A stretch of DNA of 64,000 bases from Bretschneidera sinensis (taxonomy: Eukaryota; Streptophyta; Magnoliopsida; Brassicales; Akaniaceae), in contig CM043702.1 in NCBI GenBank assembly GCA_023935145.1, positions 105,732,088 to 105,796,087 of the forward strand. The letters run 5' to 3'. Below, in pieces: positions 1-10,173 of this stretch. Under the pieces are notes generated by a model. That model was not told the DNA's origin and made no database searches. It worked only from the letters and a program-made list of their open reading frames with translations. Position 1 is the first letter of the stretch. Every line of letters starts with the position of its first letter. Both the position numbers and the translations under genes were made by a program.

Positions 1-153
1 CTTGTGGCGTTCCTCTTCGACTTATCAATCAATCCTTCCATAATTGATTGTGGCGTCTTCATTATATCAAGGTTCTTGCTTCAATATAAGCAACGGGTCG
101 CGGTGTCACATAAAATCTGTTTTCTAGACGATTTCTTGGGCAAGTATTCCAAC

Positions 154-245
154 ATTGTTTGTTGGGTCTCAAAGCGTGTCGATGAGGTTCACATCATTTA
201 TTGTTTGTTGGGTCTCAAAGCGTGTTGATGGGGTTCGCATCATTT
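154..245 (+). repeat. 46-bp tandem duplication in CHR3 U5
   Basis: Two adjacent 46-bp units (154-199 and 200-245) each begin attgtttgttgggtctcaaa and differ at only a few positions. The duplication recurs in every full CHR3 U5 in the array, so it predates array formation. A single-unit version lies in the second U5 copy at about 341-440. Confidence 0.85.
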
Positions 246-257
246 GGTATCAGAGCC
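245..257 (+). other. PBS for initiator tRNA-Met (CHR3)
   Basis: TGGTATCAGAGCC lies 2 bp after the LTR end (CATCA at 238-242), the usual plant gypsy arrangement. Intact repeats of this site are at 1481, 1853, 2225, 2597 and 2969. Degenerate copies (TCGTATCAGAGTC) sit at 441-453 and 3165-3177 after a duplicated U5. Confidence 0.9.
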
Positions 258-606
258 AGCTTCTAAAAATCAGATTTGCTATCCTTTTATCTTTCGTTTC
301 TTGTTATCGTCCTATCTTGTTCCATTTGTGTTCATTCGGTCGTAGTGTGACATAAAATCTGTTTTCTAGACGATTTCTTGGGCAAGTATTCCAACATTGT
401 TTGTTGGGTCTCAAAACGTGTCGATGGGGTTTGCACCATTTCGTATCAGAGTCAGCTTCTAAAAATCAGATTTACTATCCTTTAATCTTTCATTTCTTGT
501 TATCATCCTATCTTATTCCATTAGCGTTCATTCTCTTTCGCTTGTTTTTATGTTGTGCACCTAGTAAAAAATAAAAAATAAAAACCATGAAAAAAAATGT
601 GGTAAA
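258..606 (+). other. CHR3 leader with duplicated U5-PBS segment
   Basis: Non-coding leader. From about 341 it repeats the U5-PBS-leader block that begins near 101: same words, one 46-bp unit instead of two, and a mutated PBS at 441. Two leaders are thus in series before the pol remnant. I see no gag start or zinc knuckle here. Confidence 0.6.
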
Positions 607-795
607 GATCAAGAACTGTATGCGCCGGTGGATGATTCAAGGTCGAATCCTTTAGAAGAGAGGGAGAATGATTAGAATCAACAAGCACCATTAAAAGACT
701 AATTGCGTGTTCCAGTTGGGCTTATTACTAGAGCAAGATCCAAGAAGATCAAAGAAGCACTTAATGAGCTGATTCTAGAGATTTGGGCTGATTAA
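607..795 (+). pseudogene. C-terminal pol remnant crossing PPT into LTR (CHR3)
   Basis: One frame reads DQELYAPVDDSRSNPLEERE, crosses the PPT, and continues inside the LTR with LRVPVGLITRARSKKIKEAL to a stop at 793. Two in-frame stops (TAG 673, TAA 700) interrupt it. The TRARSKKIKEAL part matches the pol tail of CHR1 and CHR2 in this window (TRARAKRFKETL). It shows that CHR3 derives from a full gypsy element whose pol ended inside the LTR. Near-identical second copy at 3331-3519. Confidence 0.75.
654..668 (+). other. Polypurine tract of CHR3
   Basis: AGAAGAGAGGGAGAA lies directly before the LTR start TGATTAGAATC and would be the plus-strand primer. Second copy at 3378-3392. Confidence 0.8.
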
Positions 796-1478
796 AACCA
801 ATTATGATGATTTTGATGTTCCAGATAATCAAGCCAATATTTTGAACGAATTTGCCAAGGAGTGAATCAACATTTATTGGTCTTTATTATATTGTCCAGC
901 ATATATTATGTTGTCTAGTATTTATTATGTTGTCTCTAGCATTTATTATGTTGTCCAACATTTATTATGTTAACTAGCATTTATTATGTTGTCTAGCATT
1001 TATTATGCTGTCTATGGTCTTTATTATGTTGTCTCTAGTATTTATTATGTTTTCTAGAGTTTCATTTAATGTAATTTTGTTTTCCTATAGTTAGAGGGTT
1101 GTTCTAAGCATCTATATAAGCTATTTGGCTTAAATGAAATAAAATAGAGAATTGAGATCTCTCAAAATGTGAGGCCTGTTTTATTTTTTGGTTATGATGA
1201 GCATCTATGAACTTATCAAGGAATTGAGGATTCTTCCTTGTGGCGTTCATCTTCGACTCATCATTTAATCCTTCCATAATTGATTGTGGCGTCTTCAATA
1301 AACCAAGGTTCTTGCTTCAATATAAGCAACAGGTCGCAGTGTCACATAAAATCTGTTTTCTAGACGATTTCTTGGGAAAATATTCCAACATTGTTTGTTG
1401 AGCCTCAAAGCGTGTCGATGAGGTTCACATCATTTATTGTTTGTTGGGTCTCAAAGCGTGTTGATGGGGTTCGCATCA
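669..1478 (+). repeat. CHR3 LTR, 810 bp
   Basis: Starts TGATTAG after the PPT and ends CGCATCA 2 bp before the next PBS (1481). U3 holds the pol tail and an AT-rich minisatellite. The TATA box TATATAAG is at 1113-1120, so R should start near 1145. From about 1237 the U5 is almost the same sequence as CHR1 U5, although the U3 parts are unrelated. Confidence 0.85.
871..1060 (+). repeat. AT-rich minisatellite in CHR3 U3
   Basis: About nine degenerate 19-24 bp units built on tttattatgttgtctagca. The copy in the second LTR (about 3597-3783) has a different unit order but the same total length. Confidence 0.8.
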
Positions 1479-2724
1479 TTTGGTATCAGAGCCAGCTTCT
1501 AAAAATCAGATTTGCTATCCTTTTATGTTTCACTCAAGATGTGAGGCTTGTTTCCTCTTTTGGTTCTGATGAGAACCTATGAACTTATCAAGGAATTGAG
1601 GATTCTTCCTTATGGCGTTCATCTTTGACTGATCAATCAATCATTCCATAATTGATTGTGGTGTCTTCATTATACTAAGGCTCTTGCTTCAATATAAGCA
1701 ACGGGTCGCGGTGTCACATAAAATCTATTTTCTAGATGATTTATTGGGAAAGTATTCCAACATTGTTTGTTGGGCCTCAAAGTGTGTCAATGAGGTTCAC
1801 ATCATTTATTGTTTGTCGGGTCTCAAATCATGTCGATGGGGTTCGCTTCATTTGGTATCAGAGCCAGCTTCTAAAAATCAGATTTACTATCCCTTTATCT
1901 TTCACTCAAGATGTGAGGCTTGTTTCCTCTTTTGGTTCTGATGAGAACCTATGAACTTATCAAGGAATTGAGGATTCTTCCTTGTGGCATTCCTCTTCGA
2001 CTTATCAATCAATCCTTCCATAATTGATTGTGGCGTCTTCATTATACCAAGGTTCTTACTTCAATATAAGCAACGGGTCGCGGTGTCACATAAAATCTGT
2101 TTTCTAGACGATTTCTTGGGCAAGTATTCCAACATTGTTTGTTGGGTCTCAAAGCGTGTCGATGAGGTTCACATCATTTATTGTTTGTTGGGTCTCAAAG
2201 CGTGTTGATGGGGTTCGCATCATTTGGTATCAGAGCCAGCTTCTAAAAATCAGATTTGCTATCCTTTTATGTTTCACTCAAGATGTGAGGCTTGTTTCCT
2301 CTTTTGGTTCTGATGAGAACCTATGAACTTATCAAGGAATTGAGGATTCTTCCTTATGGCGTTCATCTTTGACTGATCAATCAATCATTCCATAATTGAT
2401 TGTGGTGTCTTCATTATACTAAGGCTCTTGCTTCAATATAAGCAACGGGTCGCGGTGTCACATAAAATCTATTTTCTAGATGATTTATTGGGCAAGTATT
2501 CCAACATTGTTTGTTAGGCCTCAAAGTGTGTCAATGAGGTTCACATCATTTATTATTTGTCGGGTCTCAAATCATGTCGATGGGGTTCGCTTCATTTGGT
2601 ATCAGAGCCAGCTTCTAAAAATCAGATTTACTATCCCTTTATCTTTCACTCAAGATGTGAGGCTTGTTTCCTCTTTTGGTTCTGATGAGAACCTATGAAC
2701 TTATCAAGGAATTGAGGATTCTTC
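1237..2724 (+). repeat. Tandem array of 372-bp R-U5-PBS monomers
   Basis: Four exact-length 372-bp units (1237-1608, 1609-1980, 1981-2352, 2353-2724) start cttgtggcg or cttatggcg. Units alternate A-B-A-B, giving a 744-bp higher-order period. Each holds most of U5, the LTR end, an intact PBS, about 35 bp of leader, then a jump back to the start of R (tcaagatgtgaggc, matching LTR sequence about 45 bp after the TATA box). U3 is absent from the repeated unit. Confidence 0.85.
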
Positions 2725-3540
2725 CTTGTGGCGTTCCTCTTCGACTTATCAATCAATCCTTCCATAATTGATTGTGGCGTCTTCATTATATCAAGGTTCT
2801 TGCTTCAATATAAGCAACGGGTCGCGGTGTCACATAAAATCTGTTTTCTAGACGATTTCTTGGGCAAGTATTCCAACATTGTTTGTTGGGTCTCAAAGCG
2901 TGTCGATGAGGTTCACATCATTTATTGTTTGTTGGGTCTCAAAGCGTGTTGATGGGGTTCGCATCATTTGGTATCAGAGCCAGCTTCTAAAAATCAGATT
3001 TGCTATCCTTTTATCTTTCGTTTCTTGTTATCGTCCTATCTTGTTCCATTTGTGTTCATTCGGTCGTAGTGTGACATAAAATCTGTTTTCTAGACGATTT
3101 CTTGGGCAAGTATTCCAACATTGTTTGTTGGGTCTCAAAACGTGTCGATGGGGTTTGCACCATTTCGTATCAGAGTCAGCTTCTAAAAATCAGATTTACT
3201 ATCCTTTAATCTTTCATTTCTTGTTATCATCCTATCTTATTCCATTAGCGTTCATTCTCTTTCGCTTGTTTTTATGTTGTGCACCTAGTAAAAAATAAAA
3301 AATAAAAACCATGAAAAAAAATGTGGTAAAGATCAAGAACTGTATGCGCCGGTGGATGATTCAAGGTCGAATCCTTTAGAAGAGAGGGAGAATGATTAGA
3401 ATCAACAAGCACCATTAAAAGACTAATTGCGTGTTCCAGTTGGGCTTATTACTAGAGCAAGATCCAAGAAGATCAAAGAAGCACTTAATGAGCTGATTCT
3501 AGAGATTTGGGCTGATTAAAACCAATTATGATGATTTTGA
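2725..3540 (+). repeat. 816-bp duplication of 1-816
   Basis: Reads the same as 1-816 at every place compared, at a fixed offset of 2724. It covers U5, PBS, both leaders, pol remnant, PPT and the first 148 bp of the LTR. After 3540 the two copies diverge and their minisatellites are rearranged. Confidence 0.8.
3331..3519 (+). pseudogene. Second CHR3 pol remnant crossing PPT into LTR
   Basis: Same sequence, same two stops and same frame as 607-795, inside the perfect duplication. PPT at 3378-3392. Confidence 0.7.
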
Positions 3541-4202
3541 AGTTTCAGATAATCAAGCCAATATTTTGAATGAAGTTGCCATGGAGTGAATCTGCATTTA
3601 TTGGTCTTTATTATATTGTCCAGCATTTATTATGTTGTCTAGTATTTATTATGTTGTCTCTAGCATTTATTATGTTAACTAGCATTTATTATGTTGTCTA
3701 GCATTTATTATGTTGTCTATGGTCTTTATTATGTTGTCTAGTATTTATTATGTTGTCTCTAGTATTTATTATGTTTTCTAGAGTTTCATTTAATGTAATT
3801 TCGTCTTCCTATGCTTAGAGGGTTGTTCTAAGCATCTATATAAGCTATTTGGCTTAAATGAAATAAAATAGAGAATTGAGATCTCTCAAAATGTGAGGCT
3901 TGTTTCCTTTTTTGGTTCTAATGAGAACCTATGAACTTATCAAGGAATTGAGGATTCTTCCTTGTGGCGTTCATCTTCGACTCATCAATCAATTCTTCCA
4001 TAATTGATTGTGGCATCTTCATTATACCAAGGTTCTTCCTTGAATATAAGCAACGGGTTGCGGTGTCACATAAAATCTGTTTTCTAGACGATTTCTTGGG
4101 CAACTATTCCAACATTGTTTGTTAGGTCTCAAAGCGTGTCCGTGAGGTTCACATCATTTATTGTTTGTTGGGTCTCAAAGCGTGTCGATGGGGTTCGCAT
4201 CA
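3393..4202 (+). repeat. CHR3 LTR, 810 bp, right end of complex
   Basis: Same length as the LTR at 669-1478. TATA box CTATATAAG near 3837. It ends GGTTCGCATCA at 4202 with no PBS after it; the next bases (agcagtttataaac) are ATH1 LTR sequence, so 4202/4203 is the right insertion junction. Confidence 0.85.
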
Positions 4203-4552
4203 AGCAGTTTATAAACAAATATAAATCTACATCTATTAAGATATTACACAAAATTATGGGGTTTTCATGATCTGAATTTTTTTTTTTTTACGAATTTCAC
4301 TAAGGAAATTAAAGAACAATTATTTACAATTGATTATTTTCTCTCATAATTCATAAAATCAAATTTATTAAATAACTAATCAAATTGTTTCAGTGCATAT
4401 AACGAATTCATGCCTCAATCACATATCAGAATTGAATCAAAGTGCAAGCTTAAAGAGACCATGCGTTTTATAAATTCCTACTTAGATAATCCCTAAGCTT
4501 ATGAAAAGTTCATCAGTTAGTTATTTTGTTTAAGCAATCAAGTTAATACTCA
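4203..4552 (-). repeat. ATH1 LTR fragment
   Basis: Matches 10323-10675 and 14126-14478 (both ATH1 LTRs read as minus-strand elements) and the reverse complement of about 61995-62345. It stops at ctcagtg, where CHR2 pol begins with a 3-4 bp shared gtg at the joint. Non-coding. Confidence 0.75.
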
Positions 4553-6940
4553 GTGGCTTTTACCATTGGGAGGTATAGTGATGAGATGCTTTGTGATGTA
4601 GTTCCTATGCATGCTAGCTATATTTTGTTGGGGAGACCATGGCAGTATGATAGGAGGGTGATTCATGATGGGTTTAGGAATAAGTACAGCTTTGTAAAGG
4701 TTGGAAAAACAATCAATCTTTCTCCTTTAATCCCAAAACAGGTCTATGAGGACCAACTGAAGCTGAAAAGTGAGATTGAGCAAAAAAGAAAGGGTGAGGC
4801 CGAAATACAAGAAAGAAAAATAAGAGAAAAGAAAAATGAGGGAGAGGTCGAAACCTCAAGAAAAAGATAAGGTGAAAAAGAAAATAGAGAGATGGTTGAG
4901 AATAAAGAAAAGCGAGCGGGGCCACAAGAGAAAAAGATAGAGAACCTGAAGAGAGAAAATGGAAGACAAATATGAGTTTTTATGCAAATGAGAGTGAGGT
5001 TAAGAGGGCCTTCTTAGCAGATCAGCATATGATTTTTCTTGTTTACAAAGGATCTTATCTTAATCTTGATGAAACTGACCAATCTCTTCTTAGTTTGGCT
5101 ATTTCTTTGTTGAAGAAGTTTGAGGATGTGTTTCTGGAGGAGATGCCGAGTGAGTTGCCGCCCATTAGAGGCATTGAGCATCAAATTGATTTCATACCTG
5201 GTGTCGTTATTCCAAACTGACTAGCCTCTAGGAGTAATCTAGAGGAGTCAAAGGAGCTTCAAAGGCAAGTTGAAGATTTGATGAGCAAGGGGTACATGAG
5301 GGAGAGCATGAGCCCATGTGCAGTACCAGTGCTACTAGTGTAGAAAAAAGATGGGACTTGGAGGATGTGCATTGATTGCAGAGCGAGTCAACAATATTAC
5401 GGTAAAGTATCATCATCCCATTCCTAGATTAGATGATACGCTTAATGAATTGCATGGCTCATGTATTTTCATTAAAATAGATCTTAAAAGTGGATACCAT
5501 CAAATTAGAATGAAAGAGAGAGATGAATGGAAAACTGCTTTTAAGACTACATATTGACTTTATGAATGGTTGGTTATGCCATTTAGACTTACAAATGCGC
5601 CTAGTACTTTCATGAGATTAATGTACCATATATTACGTTCGTTCATAGGAAAATTTGTAGTCGTGTACTTTGATGATATCCTAGCGTACAACAAGAACTT
5701 AGATGAATATATTGAGCATTTGAGATGTGTGTTCGATGTGTTGAGATGTGAAAAGTTATACGCTAATTTTAAGAAATGTACATTTTTCATGGAAAAAGTT
5801 GTTTTTCTTAGTTATGTTGTTAGTAAAAAAAGTATTGAGGTGGATGAAGAGAAAATCAAGTCCATCAAGGAGTGGCCAACGCCTAAACGCATCATTGAGG
5901 TAAGAAGCTTTCATAGTTTAGCTAGCTTTTATAGGCGTTTTGTCAAGGATTTTAGCACCATTTCTGCACCACTCATTGAAATAATTAAAAAGAATGTTGC
6001 TGATACTTTATCACGAAGGTATGTACTTCTTAATTCTACGTGTGCTAAAATGCTTGGGTTTGAATATGTGAAAGATATGTATGCCAATGATGCCGATTTT
6101 TCTGATGTGTATATGGTGTGTGATAAAACAGCATTTAGTAAGTTTTACAAGCATGATGGTTACTTGTTTAAAGTAAGCAAATTATGTGTGCCAAATTTTT
6201 AAATGCGTGAATTATTGGTGCGTGAGGCACATGGTGGGGGATTAATGAGACACTTTTGTGTCAGAAAAACCTTAGAAATTTTACATGAACATTTCTTTTA
6301 GCCTAAGATGAGAAGAATGTCACTCAAATATGTGGTAGTTGCCTTATATGTAAAAGGGCCAAATCTAAGGTTTTACCACATGGGTTGTATACACCCTTAC
6401 CCGTTCCTAGTGAGCCATAGGTAGACATATCTATGAACTTTGTTTTGGGGCTGCCAAGGACAAAAAAGGGTAGAGATTCTATTTTTTTTGGTAGTGGACA
6501 GATTTAATAAAATGGTACATTTCATTCCATGCCATAAAACAGATGATGCCATAAACATAGCTGATTTGTTTTTCAAGGAAGTAGTGTGACTCCATGGTGT
6601 ACCTAGGAGTATTATTTTTTATAGGGATGTTAAATTCCTTAGCTACTTTTGGAAGGTTTTGTGGGGAAAATTAGGTACCAAACTTTTATTTTCCACTATT
6701 TGTCATCCATAAACTGACAGATAAACTGATGTAGTCAACAAGACTCTAACTCAACTCTTATACACTGTCATTCAAAAGAATTTAAAAACTTGGGAGGTCT
6801 GTTTTCCATTTATAGAATTTGCATATAGTAGGGCTATGCATACTACTACTTATTCTCCATTTGAAATTGTTTATGGTTTTAATCCACTTCCTCCTTTAGA
6901 TTTGATGTCTTTACCTTTTGATGAAAGGAGTAGTTTGGAT
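4553..6940 (+). pseudogene. CHR2 pol remnant: protease end, RT, integrase
   Basis: Order: end of protease with LLGRPWQYDRR (4553-4867); a charged Lys/Glu-rich linker; RT in several frames (4972-5220, 5351-5557, 5570-5995) with YFDD at 5666-5677; then a direct jump to VADTLSRR (about 5997), so RNase H is deleted; then integrase to 6940. Stops and frameshifts lie at 4868, 5218, about 5341, 5555 and many in integrase. The HHCC region is partly kept, the two catalytic Asp contexts remain (VVDRFNK and RDVKFL), and the position of the catalytic Glu reads Asp. The better-preserved minus-strand copy at 32226-34976 keeps RNase H. No gag or 5' LTR is attached: the 5' side is an ATH1 scrap. Confidence 0.8.
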
Positions 6941-7727
6941 GGACACGGCTAACCAATGGGAGGCGGATCCTTTTCAAGTTCCAATTGGTCCAGTTACAAG
7001 GGCTCGAGCTAAAAGGTTCAAGGAAACTCTCAATGGGCTGATTCTACACATTTGGGCTAAGAACTATCTTTGGGGGCCCAAGGATGATGCTATACGTGAT
7101 CCACAAGGATGGGTTTCCATAATTCAAGCTTTGGAATAATCTAGCAACTCAAGATTGTGAATTAAAATCTTAGTTTCCCAAAATTGGAGACTTACTCGTT
7201 TTGGTTGGCTCATCAAGGAAAATGGTTGGCTGCAATTTTTTTTATTACATTTTCTTAATTGTTTCCTTATTAATTAATTGCTAAATTGTAAGGCTTGCAT
7301 GTCAAGTTAGGTACTTTCCTTATTTGGATTTTAGGTTACCAGAATTCTAGTATGAAACATATTCCTTAGTTTCCTTTTTCTAATTGGTTACAAATTCCTT
7401 AGATTCCTTTTTCTAATTGGTTATGAATCCTTATGTATTTAAATAGCTATTGGCTTTTTGGAATAAGACAATTCAGATTTGATTCATACTTTGTGAGAGA
7501 AAATTCTCTTGGTTCTTTTAGAACTTCTGAACTTATCAGAGTCTCCCTAGCGTTCATCTTCGACTTATCAATCAATCCTTCCATAATTGATTGTGGCGTC
7601 TTCATTATACCAAGGTTCTTGCTTCAATATAAGCAATGGGTCGCGGTCTCACATAAATCTACTTCTAGACGATCTTGGAAGTCTTCTTTATCCATCAATT
7701 TCTTAGTTCTTGGCGTGGATCATATAA
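6941..7727 (+). repeat. CHR1-i 5' LTR
   Basis: The U3 start encodes the pol tail (frame open 6918-7139, with [15 protein letters not shown]). TATA-like TATTTAAATA near 7434. The end CATATAA is mutated from CATATCA. U5 holds the hairpin-capable CAATCAA...TTGATTG that is also in CHR3. Confidence 0.85.
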
Positions 7728-7729
7728 GT

Positions 7730-7742
7730 TGGTATTAGAGCC
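7730..7742 (+). other. PBS for initiator tRNA-Met, one mismatch
   Basis: TGGTATTAGAGCC (C to T inside the site) lies 2 bp after the LTR end. A T at the same place is also in the PBS of CHR1-iii and CHR2-iii. Confidence 0.8.
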
Positions 7743-8207
7743 TTCTAGTTGCAGGTTTGCTTATCTTTTGTTTTGATTCATAAAAAAAAAGGTGAAAAAA
7801 ATGGAAATTCAAAAAAAAAAAAGAATTTCCAATTTAGAAAAAAAAAATGAAAAAAAACGTGAAAAAAGGGTGTGATATTTAGATTCAATCATTTCAATCC
7901 TTATTTCAATTTCTCATCTTTGTTTTCCTTGTATTCTAGCCTTTAAATCCTAATTTCTTTGTGAGTTGTTTGAGAATTGTTGCTGGAAACTTTGATACTT
8001 GTTTGGTTAGTGTGATAAGAACCTATAGGGGATTATTACGAGTGGAAAAAAGCAAGAGTGATGAGCACATAAGAAGGGGAAAGCCAATCTGATTTTTGTG
8101 TGAAAATACAAGTGAAATTGAGTAACTCATTCTTTGAGTGAAACACGTGAGGGAGTGTATGAGGTCCTTTTGTTCTTTTTTTTCCTAACTTTGTTTTTGC
8201 AGCAAAC
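7743..8207 (+). other. CHR1-i untranslated leader
   Basis: A/T homopolymer-rich leader between PBS and gag start; the A-runs at 7785-7865 vary in length between CHR1 copies. Nothing coding is seen. Confidence 0.6.
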
Positions 8208-8372
8208 ATGTTAGACAACAAGAACAAAAATAATTCTGAAGATACATCGGGAGAGGCTGATCCGGAGTTGCTCATGGAGGCTTTAATGGGTGAGATGAGG
8301 AGAGTATTAAGAATAGGGATAGAACAGGTTCATGAGCAGATAGATCGGGTAGAGAATGCACATGTGGGGTAG
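8208..8372 (+). pseudogene. gag N-terminus, CHR1-i
   Basis: Starts MLDNKNKNNSEDTSG, like MSNNKNKNNSGDMSG at 30995 (minus strand). It is stopped by TAG at 8370 after 54 codons. Just downstream, RRERELKMRD joins the N-terminal region to the protease linker (YTAQGELL in other copies). The capsid domain and CCHC knuckle, present in CHR1-ii, are therefore absent. A further 17-nt loss near 8410 shifts the frame. Confidence 0.7.
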
Positions 8373-8419
8373 CAACAAAACACTCCTAATATGCATAGGA
8401 GGGAGAGAGAGTTGAAGAT

Positions 8420-10173
8420 GAGGGATACACTGCCCAAGGAGAATTGTTGGTTGCAAGGAGAGCACTAAGTGTGCAAAGGGCAGAAGATGACGAAGTGCAA
8501 CGAGAAAACATCTTTCATACTAGATGCCACATGCAAAACAAGATTTTAGTGTGATTATTGATGGAGGTAGTTGTACTAACGTTGCTAGCACTACAATGGT
8601 TGAGAAATTAGGGCTGCCAACAATTAAACATCATTGGCCTTACAAGTTGCAATGGCTCAATAATAGTGGTGAAGTGAGGGTGAAAAAACAGGTGTTAGTT
8701 TCCTTCCAGATTGGAAAATATGAAGATGAAGTTTTATGTGATGTAGTTCCAATGCAAGTTGGACACTTGTTACTAGGCTGACCATGGCAATTCGATCGGC
8801 GTGTTAAGCATGATGGCTTCACCAACAAATATCCGTTTGTAAGCAATCAAAGAACAGTCACTCTAGTTCCTTTGACACCAAAGCAGGTTTATGAAGATCA
8901 AGTGAGGTTAAAAAAAGAGAGTAAGCAAACGAAAGAGAGTGAGAAAAAGAGAACGAATGAAAATCAGAAAGAGAAAATGAGAGAGGTCGGAAAAGTTGAG
9001 AGAGAAAATAAGAGAGTTGCTTCGGTCATTGAGAGAAAAACAAATTTCTATGCAAGAGTAAGTGAAATAAAAAGAGTGATGTTTTTAAATTAGCCAATGA
9101 TTGTACTTTTGTACAAAGAGGTGTTAAACACTAACCAATTTGACTCATCTTTGCCTAGTTCTATTGTTTCTCTTTTACAGGAGTTTGATGATATCTTTCC
9201 CGAGGAGATTCAACATGGCTTACCTCCTATTCGAGGCAGTGAACATCAAATTGATTTCGTGCCCGGTGCTATAATTCCAATCTGACCATCCTATCGAAGC
9301 AATCCCGAGGAGACAAAGGAGCTACAAAGGTAAGTTAGTGAATTGATGGAAACTTGGTACGTAAGAGAAGGCATGAACCCGTGCGCTGTTCTAGTGATTT
9401 TGATTCCTAAAAAGGATGAGACATGGAGAATGTGCGTTGATTGTTGAGCAGTCAACAATATAATGGTAAAGTATCGACATCCTATTCCTCGTTCAGATTA
9501 TATGCTAGATGAACTGCATGGTGCTTGTGTATTTTCTAAGATTGATTTAAAAAGTGGATATCATCAAATAAGAATAAAAGAGGGTGATGAATGGAAAACT
9601 GCTTTTAAAACGAAATATGGTTTATATAAGTGGTTAGTTATGCCATTTGGACTAACAAATGCACCAAGTACCTTCATGAGATTAATGAACCATGTTTTGC
9701 AAGCTTTTATAGGCAGATTCATTGTTGTTTATTTTGATGATATTCTTATTTATAGCACAAACTTAGATGATCATGTTATACATTTAAAATCAGTTTTGGA
9801 TGTGCTTAGAAAAGAGAAGTTGTTTGCTAACTTGAAGAAGTGCAATTTTTGCACCGATAAGCTTGTGTTTCTTGGTTTTCTTGTGAGTGCACAAGGAATA
9901 CAGGTTGATGAAGAGAAGATCCGTGCGATTAAAGAATGGCCAAGTCCCACGAGTGTAGGTCAAGTTCCTAATTGTCATGGCCTTGCTAGTTTTTACAGGA
10001 GGTTCGTGAAAGATTTTAGCAGTATTGCCGCACCACTTACCGAAGTCATCAAGAAGAACGTTGGATTCAAATGGGGAGACGAGCAACGGAAGGCCTTCCC
10101 ATTGATCAAAGGTTGCCAACAGCTAATTTTTCAACCCGAATATTGGGTTTGGTTACACATAAGGAAAGAAAGA
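8420..10173 (+). pseudogene. CHR1-i protease and RT, truncated
   Basis: Protease has VIIDGGSCTNVAS (about 8548) and CDVVPMQVGHLLLG (to 8781). A Lys/Glu-rich linker follows, then RT from about 9097. The best open piece is 9463-10173, with [35 protein letters not shown] and catalytic YFDD (about 9730). Stops or shifts are at about 8550, 8779, 9094, 9283, 9331 and 9447. After KAFPLIKG the frame jumps to [20 protein letters not shown], which is the integrase C-terminal region. RNase H and the catalytic core of integrase are thus gone. The gene is then cut at 10173 by ATH1 and resumes at 20628. Confidence 0.85.

Larger units (their letters stand above)
1..4202 (+). mobile_element. CHR3 tandem LTR complex, non-autonomous, left end outside window
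   Basis: The order is: U5 end and PBS (1-257), short internal region, PPT, full LTR (669-1478), a head-to-tail array of partial LTRs with PBS (to 2724), a second U5-PBS, internal region and PPT, and a last LTR (3393-4202). Each internal region is only about 425 bp between LTR end and PPT. It has no gag, protease, reverse transcriptase or integrase, only a leader and the last codons of pol. It is therefore a deletion derivative of a gypsy element, mobilised in trans if at all. The complex ends in an ATH1 LTR scrap at 4203. The left target site is outside the window, so no target duplication can be tested. Confidence 0.8.

Noticed and set aside
245..257. TGGTATCAGAGCC as part of a tRNA gene
   Set aside because: It is the complement of the tRNA 3' end at a fixed distance from LTR ends; no cloverleaf is present.
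1237..2724. Regular 372-bp repeats as a CRISPR-like array or centromeric satellite
   Set aside because: Each unit contains LTR end plus PBS, there are no spacers, and only four units occur; it is LTR-derived.
9790..10119. Antisense open frames of about 105-130 codons over RT (also at 28089, 41891, 45335)
   Set aside because: They are antisense shadows of the conserved RT end; the repeat occurrence follows from sequence homology.
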